Translations under genes and position numbers: made by a program | From: Streptomyces gossypii | Lineage (GTDB): Bacteria > Actinomycetota > Actinomycetes > Streptomycetales > Streptomycetaceae | Assembly (NCBI RefSeq): GCF_025165795.1 | Contig: NZ_JAJAGO010000010.1 | Location: 264,714-328,713 of the forward strand | Direction: 5' to 3' | DNA: 64,000 nucleotides | Shown here: one piece after another, positions 17,294-26,851 of the stretch | Numbering within the stretch: the first letter of the stretch is position 1 | Layout of the letters: each line of letters starts with the position of its first letter | The notes under the pieces: generated by a model | Seen by the model: the letters and a program-made list of their open reading frames with translations, nothing else | Told to the model about the DNA's origin: nothing | Databases searched by the model: none

Positions 17294-19564
17294 ATGGTCC
17301 GACTCACCCGGTGGTGTCTGCGCCGCCGTCTCGTCATCATGGCGTTGTGGCTCGCTGCTCTCGTCGGCGTCGGGGCCGCTGTGGCCACCGCGGGTACGGC
17401 CTACTCGAACGATTACGGGGTGTCGGGCACCGAGTCGGTGCGAGCCGGGGAACTGCTCAGTGAGGGATTTCCGCAGCAGGCCGGAGACAGCGACTCCATG
17501 GTCTGGCGTACGACCGGTGAAGACGCCGGGAGCGTGCGCGGGGGTGAGGTCGAGCAGCGGATGCAGCAGGCGCTCACCCGCATCGCCGGACTCCCCGGTG
17601 TCTCCCAGGTCAGCGGCCCGTACGGCACCGACGGGGCGGACCAAATCAGCGCCGACGGCCGCACCGCGTACGCCACCGTGCACTTCGCCGCGGGCACGGA
17701 CGACCTGGACAAGGGCCAGGTGGCGGCTGTCGTCGACGAGGCGCAGGGCGCCGCCGAGGACGTGGCGGGCCTGGACGTCGCCCTCGGCGGGCCGGGAGTC
17801 GCCACCACCGAAGGGGTCACCTCGCATCTGAGTGAGCTCATCGGAGTGGCAGCCGCGGCCGTCGTGCTGCTGCTCGCCTTCGGCTCCCTCGCGGCCATGC
17901 TGCTGCCGATCGTCACCGCCCTGGTGAGCGTCGGCACCGCGTATCTCGGCATCGGACTACTCGGCCACCTGATGACTCTCGCCGACTTCGCCCCCATGCT
18001 CGGCACCCTGATCGGGCTGGGTGTGGGCATCGACTACGCCCTGTTCATCGTCACCCGGCACCGGCGGGGCCTGAAGGAGGGGCTCGCGGTCGCCGTCGCC
18101 GCCGAACGGGCGGTGGCCTCCGCCGGCCGGGCCGTCGTCTTCGCCGGGGTGACCGTGTGCATCGCCCTGCTGGGCATGCTGGTGCTGCGGCTGGACTTCC
18201 TCAACGGCGTCGCCGTCGCGGCCTCGATGACCGTGGTGCTGGCAGTGCTGGCCTCGGTGACCCTGCTGCCGGCGCTGCTCGGCCTCATCGGCGACAAAGC
18301 CCTCAGCCGCCGGGAGCGGGCCAGGCTGGCCGTCACCGGTCCCACCTCCCAGGAGGGGATCACCGGGCCGGCCGCGCGCTGGTCCGCCTTCGTGGAGCGT
18401 CATCCCAAGCTGCTGGGCGGTGTGGCGGCGGTCGTGATGGTGGTGCTGTCCCTGCCCGTGCTCGGGCTCCAGCTGGGCACCTCCGACCAGGGGAACGCAC
18501 CGGCCACCGCCACCACCCGCCAGGCGTACGACATGCTGGCCGAGGGTTTCGGGCCGGGCGCCAACGGACCGCTCACCCTCGTCGCCGAGATCGACGGGGC
18601 GGCGGGCAAACTCGCCTTCGACGAACTTCCCGGCCGGCTGCGCGGCACCGAGGGTATCGCCGAGGTCACCGCCGCGAAGCTCAACGGCAGCGGCGACACC
18701 GGCGTGATCACCATCGTTCCGGAGAGTTCCCCGCAGGCGAACGAGACGTCGCGGCTGGTGGAACGGCTGCGCACGGAGGTCCTTCCGCAGCAGACGGATG
18801 GGAAGCCGCTGCAGGTCCATGTGGGCGGGCAGACGGCGAGTTATGACGACTTCGCGTCCGTGATCCTCGGTAAGCTGCCGCTCTTCCTGGGTGTTGTCGT
18901 CGCGCTGGGCTCCGCGCTGCTGCTGCTGGCCTTCCGCAGTATCGGCATCCCGCTCAAGGCCGCCGTGATGAACGTGATGGCGGTCGCGGCGTCCTTCGGT
19001 GTGGTGATCGCGGTCTTCCAGTGGGGCTGGGGCCTCGGGCTGCTGGGCATGGGCGGGGCGGGGCCGATCGAGCCCTTCCTGCCGGTGATCATGATCGCGG
19101 TGCTCTTCGGGCTCTCGATGGACTACCAGGTCTTCCTGGTGAGCCGGATGTACGAGGAGTGGCAGCTGACCGGCGACAACCGCCGTGCCGTACGAGTCGG
19201 CCTCGCGGAGACCGGGCGGGTGATCAACTCGGCGGCGGCGATCATGATCGCGGTCTTCGGGGCGTTCGTCCTCAGCGGCGACCGGATCATCGCGATGTTC
19301 GGCATCGGCCTCGCCGCCGCCGTGGCATTGGACGCCTTCGTGCTGCGGACCCTGCTGGTCCCGGCGCTGATGCATCTGCTGGGCGGCGCCAACTGGTGGC
19401 TGCCGAAGTGGCTGGAGCGGATACTGCCGCGGTTCAGCATCGAGCCCCCGGCAGAGCAGGTGCCCGTGCCCGAGGACGCGGACGCGGACGCGGACCAGCC
19501 GGTGGGCTCCGCCGGAACGATACCGGCTCCGCGGGAGAACGCCCCGGCGCCCTCCGGGTCCTGA
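17294..19564 (+). CDS. MMPL/RND family transporter
   Basis: 756 aa, about 12 membrane segments in two repeats, each with a large outer loop. It belongs to the MmpL-like RND family that exports lipids or other hydrophobic compounds with proton entry. The paired motifs are clear: GLGVGIDYALFIVTRHR in the first half and GLSMDYQVFLVSRMYEE in the second; the Asp-Tyr pairs are the presumed proton relay. ATG 17294 follows AGGGA. The C-tail is acidic and proline-rich (DADADADQP). No regulator sits next to it; the 166 bp between the gat terminator and this gene holds no promoter I can defend beyond a GATAAG at 17174. Confidence 0.9.
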   Translation: MVRLTRWCLRRRLVIMALWLAALVGVGAAVATAGTAYSNDYGVSGTESVRAGELLSEGFPQQAGDSDSMVWRTTGEDAGSVRGGEVEQRMQQALTRIAGLPGVSQVSGPYGTDGADQISADGRTAYATVHFAAGTDDLDKGQVAAVVDEAQGAAEDVAGLDVALGGPGVATTEGVTSHLSELIGVAAAAVVLLLAFGSLAAMLLPIVTALVSVGTAYLGIGLLGHLMTLADFAPMLGTLIGLGVGIDYALFIVTRHRRGLKEGLAVAVAAERAVASAGRAVVFAGVTVCIALLGMLVLRLDFLNGVAVAASMTVVLAVLASVTLLPALLGLIGDKALSRRERARLAVTGPTSQEGITGPAARWSAFVERHPKLLGGVAAVVMVVLSLPVLGLQLGTSDQGNAPATATTRQAYDMLAEGFGPGANGPLTLVAEIDGAAGKLAFDELPGRLRGTEGIAEVTAAKLNGSGDTGVITIVPESSPQANETSRLVERLRTEVLPQQTDGKPLQVHVGGQTASYDDFASVILGKLPLFLGVVVALGSALLLLAFRSIGIPLKAAVMNVMAVAASFGVVIAVFQWGWGLGLLGMGGAGPIEPFLPVIMIAVLFGLSMDYQVFLVSRMYEEWQLTGDNRRAVRVGLAETGRVINSAAAIMIAVFGAFVLSGDRIIAMFGIGLAAAVALDAFVLRTLLVPALMHLLGGANWWLPKWLERILPRFSIEPPAEQVPVPEDADADADQPVGSAGTIPAPRENAPAPSGS

Positions 19565-19609
19565 CCCCCTCCGTTGCGCGGCGTACGGCGCGGCCGCGAT
19601 GATGCCCGC

Positions 19610-20419
19610 ATGGCCCGATTCCGGCACCGCGTCACCATAGTCCCCGTGCCGCGGCGCTGGTTCGAGGCGTACCTCCTGATGCTGCATGACCTCGCCGAGT
19701 CCGTACGTGCCGAGCCGGACGGCGCGCTCCGTCTCTCCGACGGCCGCGCGGTGCCCGAAGTGCGCCTGGCGCACGGAGAGCACCTGCGCCCCGGCACGCG
19801 CTACGAGGCGCAGCCGGAGGCGGACGGTTCACGGGCCGCGCTCCTGATCCAGGAGTGGCAGCGCGCCTCGGCCACCGCCGTACGGCTGGAGGCGCGATCC
19901 GCCGACGGTGCGGAGCTCACCGGGAGCGTACGGCTGGCCGGCGCGCGCCGTCCCGGCACGCTCGGGGGCGACTGGCACTTCACCGCCCCGGGCCGCAGTT
20001 CCGTCCTGCGGCGCGCCTCCGGCATGCTGCGGGTGGACCTGGCGGCCTGGTGGAGTGCGGCGGACCGGCGGCGCGGCGCACGGCGCGGGACGGCGCCCGT
20101 CACCGGCGCCGTGGACCACCGGCTGGCCCGCGCCCGCCTGCGCGTCACTCCCCGGGCGGTGGCCGGCGGGCGGGTGGAACTCACCTGCACCGTCTCCGTG
20201 CGGGGCCGCGCGCTGGCCCGGCCCCTGGTGGGGCTGGCGCTCCTCGTCGGCCGGGTCCGGGTGCGGCGTGAGCTGGCAGCCGCGCTGGACGAGACGGCCG
20301 CCCGGTGGAACAAGGCGGCGCCCGGCGTACTGCGCAAGGACGCCGCGCAGCTGCGGGCGGAGCTGACGGAGCAGCTGCTGCGGGCCCCGGACGGCGCGGA
20401 CGGCGCGGAAGCCCCGTAG
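19610..20419 (+). CDS. Conserved-looking protein of unknown function
   Basis: 269 aa, Arg/Ala-rich, no membrane segment, no motif I recognise. The N-terminus (MARFRHRVTIVPVPRRWFEAYLLMLHDL) is not a signal peptide. ATG 19610 is chosen over a start 12 codons upstream because GATGAT lies six bases before it, a possible leaderless -10 box. It follows the transporter gene by 45 bp. Codon use is strongly GC3-biased, so the gene is real. Confidence 0.7.
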   Translation: MARFRHRVTIVPVPRRWFEAYLLMLHDLAESVRAEPDGALRLSDGRAVPEVRLAHGEHLRPGTRYEAQPEADGSRAALLIQEWQRASATAVRLEARSADGAELTGSVRLAGARRPGTLGGDWHFTAPGRSSVLRRASGMLRVDLAAWWSAADRRRGARRGTAPVTGAVDHRLARARLRVTPRAVAGGRVELTCTVSVRGRALARPLVGLALLVGRVRVRRELAAALDETAARWNKAAPGVLRKDAAQLRAELTEQLLRAPDGADGAEAP

Positions 20420-20483
20420 CGCGTAGCCGGACGTAAGGCCGAGCCGCAGCCGCACCGTCCAGGACAGGCCCTGGGGGCCTCTC

Positions 20484-20513
20484 CTAAGGCATCCCGCCGC
20501 GCCGTCTAAGGCA
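20484..20513 (+). promoter_or_regulatory. Direct repeats CTAAGGCA, candidate operator
   Basis: CTAAGGCA followed by T/C and CCCG occurs at about 20484 and again at 20506, 21-22 bp apart (two helical turns), upstream of the tiny gene and the LuxR regulator. Confidence 0.35.
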
Positions 20514-20620
20514 CCCCGAAGCGTCAACACTGGGAAGGCGCCCGATGTGGCCGACCCCCCTGGGAGAAGAGAGTGGAGCCATCGGAAGACGCGCACCACC
20601 AAGTCTCGGGAGAGCACACC

Positions 20621-20794
20621 ATGCACGAAGGCCAGTACCAGGCACAGCTGCTGCGGATCGACGACCTGCGCCGCGCCGCGGCCGAGGAGCGGCAGGCACG
20701 GAGGGCCGTCACCGGCCGCCGCCGGCGTCAGCTGGACGACGAGGCAGAGGGGCGGGTGAGGCGGCACACCGCCCGGTGGACCAAGGCAGCGTAG
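20621..20794 (+). CDS. Small basic protein before the LuxR gene
   Basis: 57 aa, highly charged and probably helical (LLRIDDLRRAAAEERQARRA ... DDEAEGRVRRHTARW). ATG 20621 follows GGGAGAG by six bases; an upstream GTG at 20573 also has a ribosome site but worse codon use. It ends 11 bp before the LuxR gene, so they are likely one transcript. No function can be assigned. Confidence 0.6.
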   Translation: MHEGQYQAQLLRIDDLRRAAAEERQARRAVTGRRRRQLDDEAEGRVRRHTARWTKAA

Positions 20795-20805
20795 GCGGAC
20801 GGACG

Positions 20806-23800
20806 ATGCCGGTTTCCCGGGAGAGCCTCCCGGCCACCGCACTGGACAGCGCCGGAGCAGCCCCGATGTCGGTGGGCGGTGTCATGCTGGGCGGCGTGGA
20901 GAACAACATCGCGGTCAGCCCGGTCTTCGTCGGCCGCAGTGAGGAGTTCGCCGCCCTCACGGAGATGCTCGTGCGCGCCGATGCGGGTGAGCCCCAACTC
21001 CTGCTGGTCGGCGGCGAGGCCGGTGTCGGCAAGACCCGGCTGCTGGAGGAGTTCCTCGGGCACGCCCGGAAGCAGGGCGCCGTCACCGCCCTCGGCGGCT
21101 GTCTGGAGCTGGGGGCGGACGGCCTGCCGTTCGCCCCCTTCGCCACGGCGCTGCGCTCCCTGCACCGGACGCTCGGCGGCGCCGAGATCATGGCGGCGGC
21201 TGGCGGGCGGGAGGCCGAGCTGGCCCGGCTGCTGCCGGACTTGGCACCGCTCCCGGCCGCGGCCGCCTCCGCACACCGCGAGGTCTACGGCGGCGAGGAC
21301 GGCCGGGCCCGGCTCTTCGAGCTGACCGCGCAGCTGCTGGAGCGGCTGGCCGGTGGGCGCACTCTCGTGCTCGCCATCGAGGACCTGCACTGGGCCGACC
21401 GCTCCACCCGTGAGCTGCTCGGCTATCTCTACCGCTCCGTCCAGTCCTGCCGGCTGATCCTGGTCGCGACGTACCGCGCGGACGACATCCACCGCCGCCA
21501 CCCGCTCCGCCCCTTCCTCGCCGAGCACGACCGGCTGCGTACGGTGCGCCGTATCGAGCTGCCCCGGCTCAGCCTGACGGAGGTGCGGGCGCAGATCGCC
21601 GGTATCCAGGGCGTGGCCGAGCCCGAATCGGAGCTGGTGGAAACCATTTTCGACCGTACGGACGGCAATCCGTTCTTCGTGGAGGAGCTCACCGAGAACT
21701 GCGCCACCTGCGGGATCAGCGAATCGCTGCGCGATCTGCTGCTGGTCCGGGTCGAGGCGCTGCCGGAGCCGGCGCAGCGCGTGGTGCGCATCGCCGCCCA
21801 GGGCGGCTCCAAGGTCGAGCACACCCTGCTGGCCACCGTGTGCGAGCTGCCCCAGGACGAGCTGCTGGAGGCCCTGCGCGCCGCCGTCGGGGCGAGCGTC
21901 CTGCTGCCCGCGGACGACGTCGGCCTCGACGGCGGCTACCGCTTCCGGCACGCACTGCTGCGCGAGGCCGTCAGCGACGATCTGCTTCCCGGCGAGGGCG
22001 CACGGATCAGCCGCCGCTATGCCCAGGCGCTGGAGGCCGATCCCGGGCTCGTCCGGGCCGAGGTGCGCGCGACCAGACTGGCGCACCACTGGTATCGCGG
22101 CCGGGACGCGGCGAAGGCGCTGCCCGCCGTGCTGGCAGCCTCGGTGGAGGCCCGCGCACAGCACGCGTACGCCGAGCAGCACCAGTTGCTGGAGCGGGCG
22201 ATCGAGCTGTGGGAAGACGTCCCGGCCGCCGTACGGGCGAAGCTGCGGCCGATTGATGACGCCGAGGTCTACCCGGCTTGCGCGGCAGAGCCCGAAGCGG
22301 AATCGCTGCGCTTCATGGATCTGCTGGCGGAGACGGTGGTCGCCGCCCGCTCGGGTGGCGAGATAGAGCGTGCGCTGGCCGTCGCGAAGCGTGCGCTGGC
22401 CATGCTCGACGAAAACCACGACGCGCTGCGCGCCGCGTGGTTCTGGGTGCAGCGCTCGCTGGTGATGGAGGCACTGGGCCGCAGCGACGGATGGGACGAG
22501 ATCGCGCGTGCCCAGCAGCTCGTCCGCGGCCTGCCCCCGTCGGCCGTGCATGCGGCGGTGCTGACGGCAGCCGCAGGCTGGGGCATGCTGCACGCCCCGG
22601 GCGCCGATGCGCTGTCGACGGCAGTCCGCGCGGTCGAGCTGGCCCGGGTGGTGGGCGCCGAAGTCACCGAGGCCAGCGCCCGGATCACCCTGGGCGGGCT
22701 GATGGCGCATTCGGGAGATGTGGAAGCGGGCCTGGCGGAGATCCGCACTGCCCGTGAGCGGGCCGTCGAGCTGGGGGCGTACGCCTTGGTGTGCCGCGCC
22801 GGCATCAATCTCGCGGCCGAGCTGGATCTGGTGGGGCGCTCGTCCGAAGCGGTCGAGGAGGCGGCCCAGGGTGCCCGGGCCGCCGAGGAGCACGGCAGGC
22901 GCGACCAGCAAGCGTTCGCGCTGGGGAACCAGGCGGCCGCGCTGCAGTCGATGGGGCGCTGGGACGAGGCCGCCGAGCTGGTGGAGAAGGCCCGCCGTCT
23001 CGCCGTCTGGCCCACCACCCGTGGCTGGCAGGAACTGCTGTCCTGCCAGCTCGCCATGAACCGGGGGGACTTCGCCGCCCTGGAGGTCGCCCATGCAAGG
23101 GTGCGCGAGCAACTGCCCCGGCCGCGCCAGCCGCACTGTGAACTCCCGGCCCGCCGCTTCGCCCTGGTTCTCGCGGCGCACAGGGGCGCGTACACCCAGG
23201 CGCGTGCGGAGCTGGAGGGCGCGCTCGACCAGGAGATCCCGGTCGGGATGCACGTCTACGTCTGGCCGCTGCTGCACTCGGCCGCCAGCAGCGAATCGGG
23301 CTTCCTCGGCCTCCCCGGCGCCGAGGCGGGGCGGGCGGAGGCGCTCGCGCTCATCCGGCGGGTGGCCCGCACACTGCCGCATCCGGCGGTGGTGTGGAAA
23401 GCGCACTCGCTGCTGGTGGGCGCCGAGCTCTCCCGCGCGCAAGGGGCTTCGGACGAGACGAAATGGGCGGAGGCCGTCGCCGCCTTCGAGCCGCTGGAGC
23501 GGCCGTACGAGCTGGCACAGGCCCGTCACCGCTGGGCGGAGGCGCTGCTCTCCGGGGTGGGCTCAGGCGTGGCGGAAGGCACGCGCGCCAAGGCCACGGA
23601 GCTGCTCACGCTCTCGCACGCCGCGGCGGCCACACTCGGCGCGAGGCCGCTTATGGAGGAGGCCGAGCAGCTCGCCGCTCGGGCCCGGATCGATCTGCGC
23701 GCCGCCGCGGCGGGCGAGGTGAAGCGGCGGAGCTCCGCGCGGCAGGCCGCGCGGGAGGAGGCGGAGCCGGCCGCTTCGTTCGGGCTCACCGCGCGGGAGC

Positions 23801-23997
23801 GGGGTGTCCTGGAGTTGGTGGCCGCAGGGCGGAGCAACCGGCAGATAGCCGAGCAGCTGTTCATCTCGCCGAAAACCGCCAGTGTCCATGTGTCGAACAT
23901 CATGACGAAGCTGGGTGTGGCGGGTCGCGGTGAGGCGGCGGCGATGGCGCACCGCCTTCGACTGGTCACCGGCGCGGGATCGCCGGTCACCGGCTGA
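20806..23997 (+). CDS. LAL-type LuxR family transcriptional regulator with ATPase domain
   Basis: 1063 aa large ATP-binding LuxR regulator (STAND-type). The N-terminal AAA ATPase has FVGRSEEF, Walker A GGEAGVGKT (69-77) and Walker B LVLAIEDLHWADRSTREL; a long helical repeat middle follows, then a C-terminal LuxR helix-turn-helix (LTARERGVLELVAAGRSNRQIA ... SVHVSNIMTKLGVAGR). I start at ATG 20806 (MPVSRESLP); the open frame runs 87 codons further up but that part overlaps the small gene and has poor codon use. Target genes are not known; CTAAGGCA repeats upstream could be an autoregulatory site. Confidence 0.93.
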   Translation: MPVSRESLPATALDSAGAAPMSVGGVMLGGVENNIAVSPVFVGRSEEFAALTEMLVRADAGEPQLLLVGGEAGVGKTRLLEEFLGHARKQGAVTALGGCLELGADGLPFAPFATALRSLHRTLGGAEIMAAAGGREAELARLLPDLAPLPAAAASAHREVYGGEDGRARLFELTAQLLERLAGGRTLVLAIEDLHWADRSTRELLGYLYRSVQSCRLILVATYRADDIHRRHPLRPFLAEHDRLRTVRRIELPRLSLTEVRAQIAGIQGVAEPESELVETIFDRTDGNPFFVEELTENCATCGISESLRDLLLVRVEALPEPAQRVVRIAAQGGSKVEHTLLATVCELPQDELLEALRAAVGASVLLPADDVGLDGGYRFRHALLREAVSDDLLPGEGARISRRYAQALEADPGLVRAEVRATRLAHHWYRGRDAAKALPAVLAASVEARAQHAYAEQHQLLERAIELWEDVPAAVRAKLRPIDDAEVYPACAAEPEAESLRFMDLLAETVVAARSGGEIERALAVAKRALAMLDENHDALRAAWFWVQRSLVMEALGRSDGWDEIARAQQLVRGLPPSAVHAAVLTAAAGWGMLHAPGADALSTAVRAVELARVVGAEVTEASARITLGGLMAHSGDVEAGLAEIRTARERAVELGAYALVCRAGINLAAELDLVGRSSEAVEEAAQGARAAEEHGRRDQQAFALGNQAAALQSMGRWDEAAELVEKARRLAVWPTTRGWQELLSCQLAMNRGDFAALEVAHARVREQLPRPRQPHCELPARRFALVLAAHRGAYTQARAELEGALDQEIPVGMHVYVWPLLHSAASSESGFLGLPGAEAGRAEALALIRRVARTLPHPAVVWKAHSLLVGAELSRAQGASDETKWAEAVAAFEPLERPYELAQARHRWAEALLSGVGSGVAEGTRAKATELLTLSHAAAATLGARPLMEEAEQLAARARIDLRAAAAGEVKRRSSARQAAREEAEPAASFGLTARERGVLELVAAGRSNRQIAEQLFISPKTASVHVSNIMTKLGVAGRGEAAAMAHRLRLVTGAGSPVTG

Positions 23998-24107
23998 CGG
24001 CACGGGCGGGACTCACCGCACAGGCGGGCCGACGGGCCGGGTGGGGCGCGTGGTTTGGGTGGGGCGGGGCTTTCCCCACAACTCCACCGGGCAGGTCCTG
24101 AGCCGCC

Positions 24108-24332
24108 CTAACGCCGCAAGGTCGCCCGCTCCTCCTCCGGTGCCTCCTCGACGCGCGGCTTCGGCGGCAGCACCGCCTCCTGCGTGAGGACTACTATCTG
24201 CCCCGACTCCAGGTCGACCGGCCCACGCCCCGAGCCGTGGTCGCCCTCGATCACACGGGTGTGGTCGAGGCGCTGCCGCTCGTCCTCGGTGTGCTGAGCG
24301 CCGGGCATGAACAGTTCGCTGATTCCGAGCAT
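24108..24332 (-). CDS. Small hypothetical protein, resembles DUF6191
   Basis: 74 aa. It starts MLGISELFMPGAQHTEDERQ and has VDLESGQIVV further on, a pattern I associate with a small streptomycete family of unknown function (DUF6191, from memory). ATG 24332 has an excellent ribosome site (gggagggag). Same strand as, and 110 bp downstream of, the sugar-dehydrogenase-like lipoprotein gene. The two could be cotranscribed, although a GC hairpin lies between them. Confidence 0.72.
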   Translation of the reverse strand: MLGISELFMPGAQHTEDERQRLDHTRVIEGDHGSGRGPVDLESGQIVVLTQEAVLPPKPRVEEAPEEERATLRR

Positions 24333-24442
24333 GGTGCCGCTCCCTCCCCACGCCCAGGGGCCTGCCCGGGGGCGGCTTCCGCGCGCCCCGGTAGGCGGCC
24401 GGGCGCCTCCGGAGGTGAGCCCGCGCGGCCGCCCCGCGTCCG

Positions 24443-25624
24443 TCAGCTCACCTTCAGCTTCAGGATACGGTCGTCACCCTTCTCCGGGGTGCCCCGCGAG
24501 TCCGTTTCATTGGTGAGCAGCCACAGTCCGTCCCGCCCGTCCGGGACGACGGTGCGCAGCCGTCCGTACTTCCCCTCCAGGAACGCCTGGGGTTTCGCGA
24601 CCGGCTTCGTCCCGGCCAGCGGGACGCGCCACAGCCGCTCACCGCGCAACGAGGCCATCCACACGGAGCCTTCGGCCACGGCGATGCCGCTCGGCGAGGC
24701 GTCCTCCGTCCGCCACTGCTCGACCGGATCGGCGTACCCCTCCTCTTCGGCCTTGCCCTCGGCCTCCGGCCAGCCGTAGTTCCCGCCCGGCTCGATGTGA
24801 TTCAGCTCATCCCAGGTGTCCTGGCCGAACTCGGAAGCCCACAGCCGCTCCTCCTTGTCCCAGGCCAGACCCTGTACGTTGCGGTGGCCGTAACTGAGCA
24901 CCACCGAGTCCGCCTCGGGGTTGCCCCGCCCGGGCGGCTCTCCGTCGGGGGTCATCCGCAGGATCTTGCCGCCGAGCGACTCCTTGTCCTGCGACTGTGC
25001 CTGGTCCCCGGCTTCGCCCGTACCCGCGTAGAGCATCTTGTCCGGGCCGAAGGCGATGCGCCCCCCGTTGTGGATCTGGCCCTTCGGGATGCCCTTGAGG
25101 AGATTGTCGGGTGCACCGAGCTGGTTTCCCGGCTCCTTCTTCTCGTCGTAGAGCATCCGCACGATGCGGTTGTCGGAGGCGGTGGTCAGATAGGCATAGA
25201 CCATGCTCGCGTCGCCGGAGGGCACCGCGATTCCCAGCAGCCCGCCCTCGCCGCCGGGGGCGACCCCGGGCACCGAACCGAGTTCGGTCTTCTTGCCGCT
25301 CTTGCCGTCGACACGGAGGATCTCGCCGGTGTCGCGGGAGGAGACCAGCAGGTCTCCGTCGGGGAGTGCCGCCATCCCCCAGGGCGAATCGAGCCCGGTG
25401 GCCACGGTGCGCTCGACCTTCACGGACCCCTTCGCGGGCGGGCCGGCGGGGGAGGCGCCGTCCGGCTCCTTGCCGGAAGCCGACGGGCTGCCCTTGTCCG
25501 GCTTGCCGGTCTTCTCACCGGACGAATCCCCATCGGACGTACACCCGGCCGCGAACAGGGCTCCGGCGGCGATCACCGCCACGGCCGCCCTGGCGGATCC
25601 TCCTGCCAGTGGATGCCTACGCAC
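24443..25624 (-). CDS. PQQ-dependent sugar dehydrogenase-like lipoprotein (GSDH family)
   Basis: 393 aa. Glucose/sorbosone-dehydrogenase beta-propeller family, membrane-anchored outside the cell: signal peptide with lipobox LFAAGC, then a Ser/Gly/Lys-rich linker. Propeller landmarks: GLDSPWGMAALPDGDLLVSSR, GGEGGLLGIAV, GQIHNGGRIAFGPD, YGHRNVQGLAWD, ELNHIEPGGNYGWP. Start is a GTG at 25624 after GGGAGGCG. PQQ use and substrate are inferred from the fold only; many actinomycete members have no shown activity. Confidence 0.88.
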   Translation of the reverse strand: MRRHPLAGGSARAAVAVIAAGALFAAGCTSDGDSSGEKTGKPDKGSPSASGKEPDGASPAGPPAKGSVKVERTVATGLDSPWGMAALPDGDLLVSSRDTGEILRVDGKSGKKTELGSVPGVAPGGEGGLLGIAVPSGDASMVYAYLTTASDNRIVRMLYDEKKEPGNQLGAPDNLLKGIPKGQIHNGGRIAFGPDKMLYAGTGEAGDQAQSQDKESLGGKILRMTPDGEPPGRGNPEADSVVLSYGHRNVQGLAWDKEERLWASEFGQDTWDELNHIEPGGNYGWPEAEGKAEEEGYADPVEQWRTEDASPSGIAVAEGSVWMASLRGERLWRVPLAGTKPVAKPQAFLEGKYGRLRTVVPDGRDGLWLLTNETDSRGTPEKGDDRILKLKVS

Positions 25625-25708
25625 GTTCAGCGCCTCCCGAGTACCCGGACCACCACGGGTGATCCAACCGTCAGTCCCAGCACATCACATCCCCCGTCAT
25701 CCGGGCCC

Positions 25709-25746
25709 CGCGACGGTGAAGACAGCTGGCCGCGAGGACCGTCGCG
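25709..25746 (-). terminator. Hairpin downstream of the aldo/keto reductase gene
   Basis: Perfect 9-bp arms cgcgacggt/accgtcgcg, 20-base loop, 22 bp past the stop on the minus strand. No U-tract. Confidence 0.45.
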
Positions 25747-25767
25747 GCGCTACTTCTCAAACACGCC

Positions 25768-26781
25768 CTAGTCCCAGGACCCCTGGCCCAGGGGAAGCGC
25801 GCCGATCTCCGCGAGGTCCTCCGCGGTCAGCACCAGATCCGCCGCCGACGCGTTCTCGGACGCCCAGCGTTCCTTCTTCGTGCCCGGCACCGGGACCACA
25901 TGGCGTCCCTGTGCCAGCAGCCACGCCAGCGCGACCTGGGCCGGGGTGGTGGCGGCCCCGTGCCGTCCGGCCGTCCGGCGCAGCCCGGCGACTATCGGCT
26001 GGTTGGCGGCCATCATCTCCGCCGTGAAGCGTGGATGCCGGGCCCGTATGTCGTCGGGCTCGAAGCCGCTGCCCGGGGTCAGAGTGCCCGTCAGATAGCC
26101 GTTGCCGAGCGGCATCGCCGCCAGGAAGCCCACCCCGCGCGCCTCGCACCAGGGCAGCAGGCCGTCCAGTGCCTCCCGGGACCAGACGGACAGCTCCGCC
26201 TGCACGCTGCTCACCGGGAATATCTGCTGGATCCTGGCCAGCTGTCGCAGTGTCGATTCGTGCATCGACCCGCCGGAGCGCCGGTGGGCAGGGCGCCGGT
26301 CGGCCCGCGCGCCCATGGCACACAGCCCCAGCGCCCGCACCTTTCCGGCGGCGACCAGCTCGGCCATCGCCCCCCAGGTCTCCTCGACCGGGACCTCGGG
26401 GTCGGCGCGGTGCAGCTGGTAGAGATCGATGACCTCGGTGCGCAGCCGCCGGAGCGAGGCGTCGCACGCGCGTTTCACGTAGCCCGGCCGTCCGTTGGCC
26501 ACGATGTGCTGGTCGCCGACGAGCAGGCCGCCCTTGGTGGAGACGAAGGCGTCCGCCCGCCGCTCCTTGAGCACCCTGCGGATCAGCAGCTCGTTGGTGA
26601 ACGGCCCGTACATGTCGGCGGTGTCGAGGAGCGTGCAGCCGCGGTCCAGGGCGGTGTGCAGCGTGCGCAGCGAGCTCTCGCCGTCCTGCTGGGAGGCGGA
26701 GTAGGCCCAGCTCATGGGCATGCAGCCGAGGCCGATCGCCCCGACCTCAAGGGCCGCCGCACCGACAGTCCTGCGCTCCAC
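25768..26781 (-). CDS. Aldo/keto reductase
   Basis: 337-aa NADPH-dependent oxidoreductase barrel of the AKR family. Catalytic tetrad regions are visible: Asp and Tyr in LLDTADMYGPFTNE, Lys in FVSTKGG, His in YQLHRADPEVP. Late cofactor region VVPVPGTKKERWASEN. An extra Arg/Gly-rich stretch (ARADRRPAHRRSGGS) sits where most relatives have a short loop. Start is a GTG after GGAGGGAG. Divergent from the hydroxyacid dehydrogenase, 70 bp apart. Substrate unknown. Confidence 0.88.
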   Translation of the reverse strand: MERRTVGAAALEVGAIGLGCMPMSWAYSASQQDGESSLRTLHTALDRGCTLLDTADMYGPFTNELLIRRVLKERRADAFVSTKGGLLVGDQHIVANGRPGYVKRACDASLRRLRTEVIDLYQLHRADPEVPVEETWGAMAELVAAGKVRALGLCAMGARADRRPAHRRSGGSMHESTLRQLARIQQIFPVSSVQAELSVWSREALDGLLPWCEARGVGFLAAMPLGNGYLTGTLTPGSGFEPDDIRARHPRFTAEMMAANQPIVAGLRRTAGRHGAATTPAQVALAWLLAQGRHVVPVPGTKKERWASENASAADLVLTAEDLAEIGALPLGQGSWD

Positions 26782-26839
26782 CTGGATGAACTCCCTCCTG
26801 ACGGCCCCAAACTAGCGCGTACCTCCGACACTCTTCGCA

Positions 26840-26845
26840 TAGCCT
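26840..26845 (+). promoter_or_regulatory. -10 box TAGCCT, leaderless start of the 2-hydroxyacid dehydrogenase gene
   Basis: TAGCCT ends six bases before ATG 26852 with no ribosome site, consistent with a leaderless transcript. Confidence 0.5.
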
Positions 26846-26851
26846 CTGGCC

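Noticed and set aside
17957..19783. 608-codon open frame antisense to the MMPL transporter
   Set aside because: His/Gln/Arg-rich shadow frame without a fold signature.
20545..20805. N-terminal 87-codon extension of the LuxR regulator
   Set aside because: Overlaps the small gene, is Arg/Pro-rich and lacks family similarity; ATG 20806 fits better.
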